64,000 bases of DNA from Cricetomys ansorgei (GCA_026225945.1 JAMJFZ010001816.1:7775501-7839500), one strand, 5' to 3'. Counted from the first letter of the stretch, positions 20,781 to 32,482 are shown. The notes: generated from the sequence alone by a model not told the origin. Numbers and translations are program-made.

Positions 20781-22173
20781 AATAAGTACTGACTTATAAT
20801 ATGTATTCAGTAAATCTTGTGGAGTGACTGGGTAAATGAATAAATATAATTAGTCTATGTAATATGACCCATATAATCTATAAACAGCCTGAGATGGCTT
20901 CATGTGTGACAGAGTGCTGTTGTGATGGTTAATGTTACAAGTTTTAATTACTATACCTATGAGATCTATAAAACAAAAAGACAGATAATCCTGCAATCAC
21001 CACTTGCCCAAGGACATATACCTTTCTGGAATATTGGTGGCTGTTCAAATGAGGTAACAGGCTGTGTGTTTCAATTCCTTAAGCAAGCTTGGTTAACCCT
21101 GAATGATCCCAGTTTCATAACACATGTAATTTTCAATAAAAATTAATATCTTGGGGGATATTTCTTAGGAAGCACTACAATTTCTATGTAAGTACAACTT
21201 AGTAAACCCTAAATATGTCTGTCAAAGTCTTGTTCCTTTATAATGAAATCAATTCATTTCTAGAAGTTTTATCAAAATGCTTATTGAATATTCATAAGAG
21301 GATAAGCTAACCCTGACCACTGGCCAAAGTGATCAGAGATATGAACTCAGTATTTAGGGAGAATAAAAGAGTGATTGCTCTTATTCCCAGTGTTCAGCAT
21401 CTCAGGTTAATTATTTATCTCTAACTTAAGGGTGGTACATTATCAACTTAATAGTGATACCATATTAAGAATGTATGAGAAGGCAATGTAGTAAGTGCTC
21501 AAATGTGAGACTAATTTTCAATTATTCAGAAACAGAGATGAGTAATGCAGATGAGTGGAACACTATACAGTTTGTACTAGACCACAGAGATCAGGCAAAA
21601 CTCCGATTTATTAACATTTCTCCTTTTAAATAATTGCCTGGATGTTTATAAAGTGGAAAAAGAAACTGTGCAACTTTAAAAATTTTTTAATGGAGAGAAT
21701 TTTTCTGATATTATTCCCAGAACAGTTACAAGTGCAAGAGGCAGTTTGGTTTGTAAAACAGTGACAGTCTGCGTGTCACAAACAGGATGTTAGCTCCTTT
21801 GGTATTATGACTCTCTTCTCCATTCTTCTCTGTACACCAGCTCCCTGGCTTCAGGTTATGAGTCTTCAATGGATTATGATCACCTGTGTGGGGATTATTG
21901 TGGCATTCCAGTTAAAGTGTCAGTTTCAAAACTTTCACTTTTGCATTTCTCATGATTCCAGTGCGAATGAGCTGGAAACATTAGTGTCCATTAATAGCTT
22001 CTCTAAAAGTAAACATTTATCTCTTGAATATAGTTCAAGCAGACATTGAGAGTCTACTTTAGACATATGAAATGAAAACTCAAACTTTTCCTTCTAAAAA
22101 TGAATATATGAAAATATAGTTCTATATTTATTTTTCTGCTTATTATAAATACAGTCTTTGACCTTCTTAATGC
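20781..22173. other. Unique intergenic DNA, 1.4 kb
   Basis: No gene, RNA or repeat recognised, apart from a short TGATGGTTAATGTTACAAG word at 20924 that resembles the start of a rodent DNA repeat. Confidence 0.5.
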
Positions 22174-22262
22174 TGTAGATCAGGCTGGCCTTGAATTTAC
22201 AGAGACCTGCCCACCTCTGCCTCCTGAGTACTAGAATTAAAGGAGTGCACCACTATACTGAC
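22174..22262 (-). mobile_element. B1: B1 SINE fragment, antisense
   Basis: GTAGATCAGGCTGGCCTTGAA, CCACCTCTGCCTCCTGAGTAC and GAATTAAAGGAGTGCACCAC. Only the 5' part of the element remains. Confidence 0.85.
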
Positions 22263-22265
22263 ATG

Positions 22266-22328
22266 AACTTCTCTTTCTTCTTCCTCTTCCTCCTCTTCCT
22301 CCTCTTTCTTCCTCTTCCTCTTCTTCCA
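22266..22328. repeat. CTTCCTCTTC pyrimidine tract
   Basis: Imperfect TTCCTC repeat, almost pure pyrimidine. Confidence 0.93.
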
Positions 22329-22929
22329 GAGTCTCCGAAACCAGATAGGCCTTTAATCACTGTATAGCTGAGGATACAGCTAAAAGTCCCTGTATTCTGT
22401 TACTGTGGCTGTCCCAACAAAACACAGATCATTTTCATATGTGACTACAGCTTGTCTTTCTTCTGTGTATCTACATGTCTGTTTTCAAATTTTAAATTTA
22501 TAAGAACCCCAGTCATGGGGTGCACCCCATATGATATGATATGATATGGTATGATATGGTATAATATAGAAGCAGGCATATAATGTTACTTTATCTTAAT
22601 TACTTTTCCCTTGGTAACAACTGGATCCCGATGGCAGGAGAGGCGGGTATAAAGCTTCCACTTCCTCTGTATTTGTGGAAAACTCATTCACCAACATCAG
22701 CAATATGGGTAGGCTAAGAGGTTTATAAATTGCTCTGTCTTAGCCTTGTGATAGCAACACAGATGAGCTAAGACACAGAATTATGTATCAGGAGCTGACG
22801 ATATAACAGAGCTTTGCCAATTGTTTGAACAGGGAAAGTTCAATATGAGAAATTGCTGACAGCGGAAAGCGGCCCTCAATCAACATGGAGGAGTTGGAGT
22901 TTTAGAGGAATCCAAACCTGTCACTTGCA
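22329..22929. other. Intergenic DNA with ATATG repeats
   Basis: 22528-22563 is a run of ATATG/GATATG units. The segment 22395-22780 (TGTTACTGTGGCTGTCCCAAC to AGCCTTGTGATAGCAACACAG, then AGCTAAGACACAG) resembles a decayed rodent hAT-type element, not secure. Confidence 0.4.
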
Positions 22930-23083
22930 AACCAGGCATGGGAGTACACAGCTTTAATCCCAGAATTCAAGTAGAGTCAGGGGAATATCTGTAAGTTCAA
23001 GGCCAGCACAGACTACATAGTGAGGTCCAGGATGACCAAGACTACATAATAGAGAGTACCTGTTAAAAAACAACAACAAAAAT
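22930..23083 (+). mobile_element. B1: B1 SINE, diverged
   Basis: AACCAGGCATGGGAGTACACAGCTTTAATCCCAG, GTTCAAGGCCAGCACAGACTACATAGTGAGGTCCAGG and a CAACAACAA tail. Confidence 0.88.
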
Positions 23084-25034
23084 GTATCAAAAGTAAAACA
23101 GCATCCTCCTCCTCCTCCTCCAGTCTGTGAAAACACAGACTGGCTAAGATGAAAGGAACTGGACACCTGAAGAGGGCTGGTGCCTAACCCAAGGCAAAAG
23201 CAACCAACAGAGTAACAAGCATACACTGGTGGGGAGGCGTTTGCCGGATTCTGGGTTGGCATCAGTTAGTGAAGGTGGCCCACCATTGCAGAAGGTCTGG
23301 ACAGGCCAGGACTGTTCAATCCCTTCTGGTAGAGAGACCTTGGCCTCGGGCGTTACTAGAGCACGCTGCATAGCTGGCTGCTGACTTTCCCTGAGTAATA
23401 GTACCTGAGGAATGGAATCTGAAAGCAAAGTATCTTCTTGCTGCCTTTGCATTTCAGCGTTGCATCAATTGTCCTCACTGACAACACCAAACATTTCCCA
23501 ACGGACTCTTGGAAACTGCTTGAAAATCCAGGGACATATCAAAAAGCCAGGCAAAGAAGGCAGCGTTCACGAGTAGGAAACAACACACATCCAACCTTTG
23601 GCTCCTCTGCTTCCACCCACACCTTTTTACATGTATTTAGACTTCTGCTCAACAGTCGAGCAACTTGAGTTCCCTCCCAAGAGATGCAGCTATCATTGCG
23701 ATTAAGTTCTCATTCAGTCCCCAAAATGAGAAGACATACAGGTCCAAGGCTTTTATACATAACGTAGCATTATAATTTAATCAAAGTCCAACCAAACATC
23801 TATCTAAAACTCTAAGCTGACTCAACATTTTAAAACTTGTATACAAGATAATAAATGGGGGAGAAAAAAGTCATTAACATATGCAAATGAATGTATGCAC
23901 ATAGCAAGCAAATACAAAGTATGCAATAAAGATTACATTTACCTTTGTTTCTGTAATTGGCCATGAGGCTACAAACGACTTTGCCTGTTCCCGTTATTTG
24001 GGGGAAGAGATGAACTGGCTGAGTCTCTGTACTGGCAGCATGAACTAACAGTTAAGGGCATATACTCTCAATAACCTTATGGTTTTCTATGTTCCATTTA
24101 ACCTTCTTTTCTTGTTTTTGAGAAGGTTGTTGCTGTGCTTTCCATAAACCGTAGTGCATGGAATTACTAAGAGACAGTGCAGAGAATCCCCAGGGTCCCA
24201 GACAGAGTGTTTCTTTCTTCCACATGTAGCAGCTACCGCCTTAGCGTTCACCTTAGTAACTCATATGCCAATTGGCTAACCACAATAACATACCAGCCTG
24301 TTAGATGATATTTTTGTTCTTCCTTTTGAGTTGATTTCAAAATATACAAAAGTGGCAAACTTAGATTTCATCTCAACAGAAGCATTGTTTAATCTTCTAA
24401 TGGAAGCATTTCCTCCAAGAGGCAGATCTTGACATAAGCAAAGCCCAGAACTTCTGAAATAGGAGACAAAAGTCTCTGTATGTGAATTATTAGGCACAGT
24501 ACTAAGAAAACCCACTTCCAAATCTGTTCTCTGATTTCCATTCACTACGAGATATTAGGGGGCAAAGGGTTACCCCAAGGCCATAAAGCATATACTATGT
24601 TCTGTAAGACACACCCTTCTGTCTTCACCACATGCACACACACATAGTAACTGGCACCATAACTATGGTTTTAGTACACTATGCACTATTTAATAAGGTC
24701 AGCTACTACCACACCTTTGATTTCATACCTTTTTTTTTTTTTTTTTTTTTGCAAAAAAGAGGATTTGATGTTTGCTTTTTAGAGCAGATAATGAAAATGG
24801 CTTAGACTCTGTTATCCACATTAAACAAGTGGATCATGACACACAAAACATGGAGGGGACTACTAATGGATTCTGGCTTGGATAAGAGAATGGTTGAGTA
24901 TTCATTCCCAGGATGCTCATAGGTCAGTGTTGCCCAGAGAAACATGCCCAGTGTATTGATGCAGAAGAGTCTCCTTGGCCTAATGTATCACATACTGATA
25001 AATTATATGGGCAATTGTTTTGTTTTGTTTTTTG
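23084..25034. other. Unique intergenic DNA, about 1.95 kb
   Basis: Contains a CTC run (23102-23121) and poly-T (24731-24750). The overlapping reading frames at 22954-23452 on the minus strand have no family resemblance. No gene supported. Confidence 0.5.
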
Positions 25035-25137
25035 CTAATGTGTGTGGGGGGTGGGGTAGGGGGGTTACTGGGAATTGAAGCCAAGTCCTCATCCACAGTA
25101 GCCAAATTCTTTTTCACTGACCTAAATCCCCAGCCCT
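25035..25137 (-). mobile_element. ID-like SINE, antisense, diverged
   Basis: GGGTTACTGGGAATTGAAGCC and TCACTGACCTAAATCCCCAGCCC are antisense equivalents of the ID/tRNA-Ala-like head (GGGGCTGGGGATTTAGCTCAGTG). Confidence 0.65.
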
Positions 25138-25609
25138 TACAATATGATGTTGAGGATATTATTCAAATCTATGGGTTAGTTGGATTCAGAAGAGACAAAA
25201 ATAAATTGAAAAAGAGAATATTAAAATATCTATCAAACTTAAATTTGAGCCTTAATTTAGCAAGATTGAGTTTAGTGTGGGATGGGTACAAATACTAATA
25301 CACTATTATAATTAGACATTAAAGTCTGAAGGAAAAACAAAAAAATAGCAAGGAAGACACTGAAAAAGAGAAAACTGAAGAGGAATTAGGACTATCCGAT
25401 GTCAGAACAGTACACACAGTACACATCACACAGTACATGCAGAGCCTCTGTAATTAAAATTGTGTGGAACAGACATACATGTAGAGAAATGGGCTAATGA
25501 AAGAGGAGATAATGTCCAGAATACATCCAAATGATTATACAAATTTAAGATATGATGAACACGACATCTCAGAATGCTGAATTAAAGATGAATAGATGAA
25601 TTTTAGAAT
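25138..25609. other. AT-rich spacer
   Basis: Nothing recognised. Confidence 0.5.
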
Positions 25610-25797
25610 CCGGAGAGATTTCTCAGTAGCTAAGAGCACCTGATGCTCTTGTGGAGGACCCAGGTTTAATTTCCAGCATCCACCTGGTGACTCACAACTG
25701 CCTGTATCTCGGGTTTCATAGGATCTACCACCCTCTCTTGGCCTCTGCAGGTACTAGATACTCACATGGTGTGCCTAAGTTTGTGCAGGCAGTCATA
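25610..25797 (+). mobile_element. B2: B2 SINE
   Basis: tRNA-like head CCGGAGAGATTTCTCAGTAGCTAAGAGCACC, then GAGGACCCAGGTTTAATTTCCAGCATCCACC and GTGACTCACAACTGCC. Its 3' end runs into the TG/CG tract. Confidence 0.9.
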
Positions 25798-25800
25798 CAT

Positions 25801-25831
<31 letters not shown>

Positions 25832-25915
25832 TCGTGTGTGCACCCTTGTGCGTGCATGTATACATATACATGTGTATATATTTTATATGTTATATATAAC
25901 ATATATATATATGAG
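25798..25915. repeat. Alternating (TG)n(CG)n and TA-rich tract
   Basis: 25800-25836 is alternating purine-pyrimidine (TG then CG units). 25860-25915 is TATATA/ACATATA-rich. Confidence 0.95.
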
Positions 25916-25922
25916 TTTTTAG

Positions 25923-26115
25923 AGTCAGCCATATGTGGCTCAACAGGTAAAAGCACTTGCTTCCAAGCCTGATGACCTGAGGTTGATCCCTGAGACTCAT
26001 GTGATGGAAAGCAAACAGACTACCAAAACTTGTTTTCTGACCTCCACACATGTTGTGGCATGTACATGTATATACACACACACACACACAAATAAACATG
26101 TAAATAAATAAATGT
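25923..26115 (+). mobile_element. B2/B3-type SINE
   Basis: ATGTGGCTCAACAGGTAAAAGCAC, CTTCCAAGCCTGATGACCTGAGG and TCTGACCTCCACACATGTTGTGGCATG, with a CA-rich then AATAAATA tail. Confidence 0.9.
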
Positions 26116-26384
26116 AATGATGTAAAGATGATTTTAATAAATGTGCTGAAAAACTAAGTTGTTTGGGAAAAGATAAACTTACATTTCCATCTTACAATAT
26201 ACAAAATTGATTATGAATCTTAGAAGGAAATATTGTTGAATTCGTCTTTAACCTTGATATTAACCTTGATATATTAACCTTGTGAAAGAGTTCCAATTAT
26301 GCCTCAAATCTATAGGCACTAATAAGATAATGAAGTTGACTATATAAAAGCTAATTTTTTTCCACAATCAAGAAACCCCACCCC
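26116..26384. other. AT-rich spacer
   Basis: Contains AACCTTGATAT/TATTAACCTTG near-repeats at 26249-26282. Nothing else. Confidence 0.5.
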
Positions 26385-26533
26385 AGCTGGGCAGTGGTGG
26401 GGCACGCCTTTGATCCCAGCACTCGGGATGCAGAGGCAGGCAGATCTCTGTGAGTTTGAGGCCAGCCTGCTCTGTGGAATGAGTTCCAGGACATCCAGAG
26501 TTACAACAGAGAAACCCTGTCTCAAAAAGAAAC
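26385..26533 (+). mobile_element. B1: B1 SINE
   Basis: GCTGGGCAGTGGTGGGGCACGCC to AGAGTTACAACAGAGAAACCCTGTCTC. A clean copy of the local variant. Confidence 0.96.
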
Positions 26534-26597
26534 AGGAAGAGGAGGAGGAGGAGGAGGAGGAGGAGGAGGAGGAGGAGGAGGAGGAGGAGGAAGAGAG
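26534..26597. repeat. (AGG)n microsatellite in a B1 tail
   Basis: About 19 GAG/GGA units replace the poly-A tail of the preceding B1. Poly-Glu, poly-Ser and poly-Leu frames here are artefacts. Confidence 0.97.
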
Positions 26598-28106
26598 AAA
26601 TCCCACACCACCAGCAAAATCCTTCCAAACTAGGAGTGCATGTACTGATGATATGCAAGACAGTCTAAAAGCCTAATATACAACAAACTTTAAAACTAAA
26701 GCAGTGCTTACTGGGATATTTACAGCATCAAATATTTATGTTAGCAAGGAAGAAATGTCTCAAATCAATAGTGTTAGCTTCCAATTTAGGAACAAGCTAA
26801 GGAAGAGGAAAATAAACCCAGAGCAAGAAAAATGAAGGAAATAATGAAGACTAGAGCAGAAATGAAGTTTTGAAAACAAATAATAGTGAGAGTTAATGAA
26901 GCAAAAAGATAATCCTTTGGAGCAAAGAAAAAAGCAGAACTGATCACCCCAATAAGGCTGGCAAAAGAATAGAGGGCACAAAGTGTCAACATCAGAAACA
27001 AAAGAGGGAAACTGAAGATATAAATGTAACATCTGAAATTCTAACCTTGGGAGGCAGAAGAAGAAGGCAGGTTCAAGGTCAGCTTCTGCTGTAGGAGAAC
27101 TTGTCTCAAAAGCAAAAACAACAAACCAAAGATGAGCAAACGAAAAGTAATGAACGAGAATATAGCACTACGGTCCCCACAGGTATACTAAGATCAGAAG
27201 AGAATGTTGCAAACAACTCTCAGTACACAAGTTCAATAACCCTTTTGTAAACATTAATTTATTGAAAAATTGGATTCTCAGTTTAAAATCTGGGGGAAAA
27301 AAATTTAGGCACAGAGTATTTCACAAGAGAATTACTTCCAATGTTTAAAGTACCTACTGTTAATCTAATCTCTTGAAAACACAGAAATCCACAACCCAGT
27401 GGAACATCCGGTTGTGTCATCTGGACTGACCAGTTCATTCCCTTCCCCATACCTAACCTCAGACAGCACCCAGTTTTCCAGGACCCCCTTCTGCTGTACA
27501 GGTGCTCTGCTCAGTGCTCTGGGTCTTGTGCTCTCACCCCCATGCTTCCTCCCTCCCTCCCCCTTAAGCTTGCACCTACAAACCTGTAATGTCCTTGGTA
27601 AAATATTAGCAAATAAGATCCAACAAAAGAAAAATACACAGCAACTGCTGAGATATGATGAGCATTTTAAAATCCAGTCATGGTAATTTACAGAATTAAC
27701 AAGCCAAAGAAGAAACAACATACGTTTATTATCAATTGATGTAGAAAAAAAATCTGACTTTCATCAACTCAATACATAACATACAAGAACTACTTCAACC
27801 TGTAAAGGGCTTCCACAAAAAGCCAACCGTGTATATGTATGTATGCGTGTGTGTGCCATAGGTAAGATAGTCATATTTCATAAAGTTGATAAAAGTGATA
27901 AGACGTTCATATTTTATAAAACTGAATAAAGCTTTCTGTATTGGATGGATGGTATAAATCCAGCATTTACATATAAGGACAATGCTTTCTTCTTCTTCTC
28001 TTCCCAAGATGATGTGATGTTATCTTCTAACAACCTTATTTCTTGGTTAAAAAAGAATGTCAAGTTCCAAAGTATAGTTTCTTCTTCTTTTAAAAATCTT
28101 TTCTTA
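26598..28106. other. Intergenic DNA, about 1.5 kb
   Basis: 27045-27125 (CTTGGGAGGCAGAAGAAGAAGGCAGG, GTTCAAGGTCAGC, CTTGTCTCAAAAGC) is a decayed B1-like piece. The rest is unrecognised. Reading frames at 27365-27721 and 27399-27686 overlap on opposite strands and match nothing I know. Confidence 0.45.
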
Positions 28107-28271
28107 GTCCGGACTGTAGTGGCACATGCCTTTAATCCCAGCACTTAGGAGGCAGAAGCAGGCAGATCTCTGTGAGTTCAGGGCCAGTCTGGTCTACAGA
28201 GTGAGTTCCAGGACAGTCAGAATTACAACAGAGAAACACTGCTTTGAAGAATCAAAAACTAAAAAAAATAA
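28107..28271 (+). mobile_element. B1: B1 SINE
   Basis: GACTGTAGTGGCACATGCCTTTAATCCCAGCAC to AGAATTACAACAGAGAAACACTG with an A-rich tail. Confidence 0.94.
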
Positions 28272-28870
28272 ATCTTTTCTCTAGGTACAAAATAAAAGTT
28301 TCTCCTTTAAGTGGCATGGCTCTGAATGCAGTTATCACAAGGAAAGGCACCATTATGTGAAGTTACACCAGAATTTCCCTTACTATGTCCCATTCAAAGC
28401 AGTTTTGTAACTTAATGAGTACACTGAAAAGATAACATAATTACGTTAATTGTTTTTGAAATAAAACGTGCATTTTAGACATGTGTTTTCTTAATTGGAT
28501 GGGGTCTCAAGGAAAAACCAACATTTATTTCGATCAAAGAATTCTGTATTTATTTAGGTGGAAAGTTTGGGAGATGGGCGTTCATTTTAGCTCATCAGCC
28601 TCTGTTAGTACAGCTTACAGAAAATCCTAACTTGCTATTTATATACAAAATTTTCCAAATCAATAACTAGAAAAAAGAACGATTTTATTTTCATATCTTT
28701 TATTTTAGAAAACCTAAATATTTATTTTTATTTTCTTTTAGAGCATAAACTTCATAAGAATCAATTATAAGAACATTATAAAGGAGTGTTATTGATTCAA
28801 TTGTGTCTGCTCTGAAAATTTTGATGTTGAAGTGCTAATCCTCAGTATCTAAGAGGGCGATTGTGGAGAT
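28272..28870. other. AT-rich intergenic DNA
   Basis: Nothing recognised. Confidence 0.5.
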
Positions 28871-28985
28871 GGGGTGGGCTTTATTTTGTTTTTGATAGGA
28901 TTTCAATATGTAGCCTACTCAGAATCCACAGGCTGATATTACTTGTATGTATCACATGTGTGCCGCTCTCCTACCCTCAGCTGAG
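28871..28985 (-). mobile_element. Old B1-like SINE, antisense
   Basis: TTTTTGATAGGATTTCAATATGTAGCC and CTTGTATGTATCACATGTGTGCC fit an old antisense B1 monomer. Confidence 0.5.
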
Positions 28986-29004
28986 ATAGGGTTAAAAAGT
29001 GTGG

Positions 29005-29480
29005 GGTTTTTTTTGTGGGTGTAGGGGGTTCCCTAGGAGATGAGTGGTGCACATAGTCGCTAACTCGAGAAGCTCAGACTCTTGGGAAATGCTTCCATGG
29101 TGCAAGTCCAGTTTATTGCGAGGGGAATGGGTTTTATGGAGGAAATATGGCAGTGCACAAGAGAGAGATCCAATAGTTCTGGTCTATGCTTACTAGATAC
29201 TTCAATCAGCCTATCTAATCAGCTTGCTGATCATAGAGGGATGTAAGGTCAACAAGGGCCCAATCATCTATAGGCTTGTATGTAAAAGTGTTTCACAGAT
29301 CCGAAAGTTAGGAAACCCAAAATCAAGGTACCAGTAGCATTAGTTCTGGTGAGGGCCCTTTCTTCATAGATGGGACTGTCTAGCAGTCCACACATGGGGG
29401 CTGGGCCAGGTGACACAAAGAGAAAAACAGCTCCTTCAGACCTCTTCTATGGGGCTATACTACCATTAATCACCCCCCAC
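29005..29480 (-). mobile_element. LTR, minus strand (family E)
   Basis: Aligns with 42950-43440: GTGGGTGTAGGGGGTTCC, AAATGCTTCCATGGTGCAAGTCCAGTTTATTG, ATGGGTTTTATGGAGGAAATA, GAGAGATCCAATAG and CTGGTCTATGCTTACTAGATAC. Antisense TTTATTG (AATAAA) and TTTTAT (TATA-like) spaced as in an LTR fix the minus orientation. The part beyond about 29320 (the LTR's 5' end) diverges from the other copy. Confidence 0.7.
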
Positions 29481-29888
29481 AAAGGCTCTTCCATTAATAT
29501 ATTGGCCACTGAATCTTAAAATACGTATTTTTAGTGAACACATTCTGATCAGAACACCCTGCAAAAAAGAAAGTCATACTTTTATCAAGCATGTTGCCTT
29601 CTGCTCATTGAATATGTTAGGACAGGGTGAGGTTGCATTTTAGTTTGCAATGTACTTCCTGTTCTCTTAGCTCCCATGCTCAAGGAGAATAGGACGTGCT
29701 GGGAAGAAAACTCTCATGAAATACATAACAGGAGCCTCAATGCCTGAATTAACATGATGAAACAGGGGCAAACACAATGATCTTAAGATGTACTATAAAT
29801 ACCTGGACTGAAAACTGATGATGGTGGTACAAATGAATCAGTGGCAGGTTCATTCAGTGTCCCTTTCACACTTTTTATTTTCAGAACA
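29481..29888. other. Unclassified intergenic DNA
   Basis: Ends with a pyrimidine-rich CACTTTTTATTTTCAG (29868-29883) that resembles a splice acceptor. No exon is proven. Confidence 0.35.
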
Positions 29889-29910
29889 ATGAAGAAGTTC
29901 ATTGTAATCC

Positions 29911-30144
29911 TTGGTGTTTAGGAAAATGGCATTCTTTTCTATAGCAGGTGTGATGTTTAGCCCAACGCAAACTGCTCTAGAAGAGGACATTAATGCAGTT
30001 AGATTATTTGAGGAGCAGAGAGAAATATTGAGGCTAACTCGACAGCTGCACACAATTCAAACATTTCTGGTAACTGGGGTGATCATTCAGGACAAATGTA
30101 AAAACCAAAGTTCTCTTCAAAAACCACTTAAGAACAAGCACTAA
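29911..30144 (+). CDS. Possible ORF, 77 codons, unknown
   Basis: The frame from ATG at 29911 (second ATG at 29926) to a stop before 30145 encodes a balanced peptide with an amphipathic, coiled-coil-like stretch (LEEDINAVRLFEEQREILRL). An acceptor-like CACTTTTTATTTTCAG lies about 28 bases upstream. I recognise no family and see no donor or neighbouring exon. It could be a pseudogene piece, a fragment of an old transposable element, or chance. Confidence 0.15.
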   Translation: MVFRKMAFFSIAGVMFSPTQTALEEDINAVRLFEEQREILRLTRQLHTIQTFLVTGVIIQDKCKNQSSLQKPLKNKH

Positions 30145-31206
30145 ACAAGAAAGAAACAGGGAAGTCAGTGTGCCTGACTTCTCTGCCTTCTCAAAATGTA
30201 AAACTAAGCAAACGCCTATTATGTAAATGTAGCAATCTAATTTCTGAAGCCAAGAAATACCGTAGCCAGAAAATTAGATGGCAAATTAAATCTGCCTGAA
30301 TCTGTTGTCATTGGGAAGAAACTCATCTTTGGTTAGAAACGATTCTCGGGCCCCACCTTGAAAGTTCTAGGATGACTGTCATGTACCCCCACATGGGTTC
30401 TAATATTTCTCCAAACGAAGTGGCCCATCATGTCACTCTGACCTGATCTGTGAAGACTGTTATCACCTGCATCCCTAACTTTCCCCAAACTTTGCATTGA
30501 CAACACAAATAAAGGCAGGATAAAGTGAAAACTGGCAAAGAAGAGCTTGTAGAAATAAATATGACAAACAATATCGAACTTTGTTTGGAAGCTATAAAAG
30601 GTAAAGTTAAGAAAATCTCCCAGAAAGATAGGAAAAAGAAACTGAAGGCGGGTGGCTGTAATCTCAAAGATGGATCTTGGAGAATATCCTGGAGAAACAG
30701 TAGTTGCAATAAGAGAGCAAGAAGATCCCTTGGGGATCCCCCAGGCCTTGCACCTTCAGATTTGAAGGAGCCCGCTGAGTATCAGTCAGAACAAATGAGT
30801 TAAGATCTACATGGAGGAGTATTGTCATGACACTCCATAACATCAATGTGAAAGAATCTGAAAAGTGACTTTAGAATCAGTTGCTAGGCAATGGCTTCAG
30901 AGTCTGCATGGCGTCAGGCTTGTTAGCAGCAATTTAGAACCATACTTCACAAGTTCACGAGGCGGGGTTTTCCCCTAAACAGACTTAAGTATTAGGGTAA
31001 ATAAATTTCATATGTAATATTTATTAAATTAACATTTAATACACAATAATTAAAATATGTAACCTCTATAAGACAATCCTGGAGAATTTGCTCCACAAAA
31101 GGAGGAAGTACCCGTGACAAGATTCCAGGGGTCACAGGAAAGACTGTAGGCAAAACAGATTGGAGGCAAAGAAAGGTCTCAGAACAGTAGCCTTAAGAAC
31201 TTCTAA
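30145..31206. other. Unclassified intergenic DNA
   Basis: 30525-30800 gives a lysine-rich frame around AAAATCTCCCAGAAAGATAGG, a phrase that reminds me of ancient transposon fragments. No gene supported. Confidence 0.4.
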
Positions 31207-31209
31207 GTA

Positions 31210-31246
31210 ATTGCTTCTGGGACTTTTGGCTAAGATCAAGGTGAAG
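31210..31246 (+). pseudogene. U2 snRNA pseudogene fragment (5' end)
   Basis: ATTGCTTCTGGGACTTTTGG followed by CTAAGATCAAGGTGAAG matches the first roughly 37 bases of U2 snRNA (ATCGCTTCTCGGCCTTTTGG, CTAAGATCAAGTGTAG) with about six differences. The rest of U2 is absent, so it cannot act as an snRNA. Short 5' U2 pieces are known as products of L1-driven retrotransposition. Confidence 0.6.
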
Positions 31247-31542
31247 AACTCCTAAGCTGCAGTAGTGTTACAAACCCAACAGTCGATCAGGACTGGAGCA
31301 TGGAGATGGGGACAGAACTGACAGACTACCTGATACAACTGAATACTAGGAGCACACCGGTAAGTATTTGATAGATGAGATAGAGCACGTATAAAATTTC
31401 TCATAAGAAATTGAGAAGTGAGGAGATTATTTATGTAACAAGTGATAAAACATAATTACTAATCTAGGAAAAATAATATTTTATAGGAGAAGACTTGACT
31501 CTGAAAGTTCAGTGTTTACTAGTAATGAAAATGTCAATACAG
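31247..31542. other. Unique spacer
   Basis: Nothing recognised. Confidence 0.5.
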
Positions 31543-31875
31543 GGAGCTGAAAAAAAATGGCTCAGTGGTTAAGAGTACTTGCTGGCCAATCATGAGGAAC
31601 AGGGGTCTGATTACAGTACCTACATAAGAAGCAGGGCATCTGGAGAACCTCTGTAAACCTAACTCCAAGAGGGGTAGAGAGAGTAGGATTGCTGGGGCTT
31701 GCTGAGTCTCAGTCTATCTAAGAACAGCTGATTCCCAGGTTCAAGGAGAGACCCTGCCTCAAACGAATAGGCAGAGTTATCGAGGAGGCATCTGACACCT
31801 TCTTCTGTCCTCTGTGTGCATGCAGAGGTTCTTACCTTAATACCTGTACATATACCATCACACATACGATAATTA
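31543..31875 (+). mobile_element. B2/B3-type SINE, long form
   Basis: ATGGCTCAGTGGTTAAGAGTACTTGC is the tRNA-like head. CATGAGGAACAGGGGTCTGATT, TTGCTGAGTCTCAGTCTATC, CAGGTTCAAGGAGAGACCCTGCCTC and TCTGTCCTCTGTGTGCATGC follow. The 3' part resembles the longer B3/B2 variants. Confidence 0.8.
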
Positions 31876-31920
31876 TTTATAACAGTACTTATATTTGGGT
31901 CCAGGCTTTTTGTTCCCTCC

Positions 31921-32462
31921 TGGGGGCAGCTAAGCCTTGTGCATCGATGGCTCAGCTTCAGGGATGAAGCAGCATAGACACAAACTGACCAGGTTCAGAG
32001 GATCTTGGGCAGAGATGAAGAGCTGTGGGAAACAGACTTCCTGGGAGGCAGTTTCAGTGTGAACAGCTCAGTTTATTAAAGCAAGGGGAGTTACATTTAC
32101 AGGGTAGAGAGGAAAGAGGGATGCCTATGTGGTGATAGGCTAGTGTTTAAGGCAGTGGTACTGGGAGAGCTCCATTTGCATGTGGGAGGCTCACAACCAG
32201 ATCTGGGTGGTTGTATTGTCATTGGCTGGAGCCAAAGTGCTGAGGAAGCATCCTTTGCATAGGCAGGGGTCTTACAGGGGCCAGAGGAAGAGACCTTATA
32301 AGATCATATAGGAAGAGAAGTCTAGCCTGAGCTCTCCAGCTGGAGTGGTCAGACCAGCAGCAAGCAGATCGGATTCCTTGGAGAGGTGGGATCTTAGCTG
32401 CTCTCATAGTGAGAATTCCTGGGGTTCAAAGTACGCTCCAACCCCCTCTTAGCTCTAGGACA
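31921..32462 (-). mobile_element. Solo LTR, minus strand (family F)
   Basis: On the minus strand it starts TGTCCTAGAGC and ends GCTGCCCCCA. It carries CCAATGACAAT, a CTTATAAGG TATA-like box and CTTTAATAAACTGAG (poly(A) signal) in LTR order. Length is about 542 bases. No internal retroviral sequence adjoins it and no clear target duplication is visible. Confidence 0.65.
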
Positions 32463-32482
32463 GCCCCACCCTTATATAAATA

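Noticed and set aside
25610..25690. tRNA gene
   Set aside because: The tRNA-like box A/B region is the head of a B2 SINE. No complete cloverleaf.
26340..26676. Poly-Ser, poly-Leu and poly-Glu frames
   Set aside because: Translations of the (AGG)n tail of a B1.
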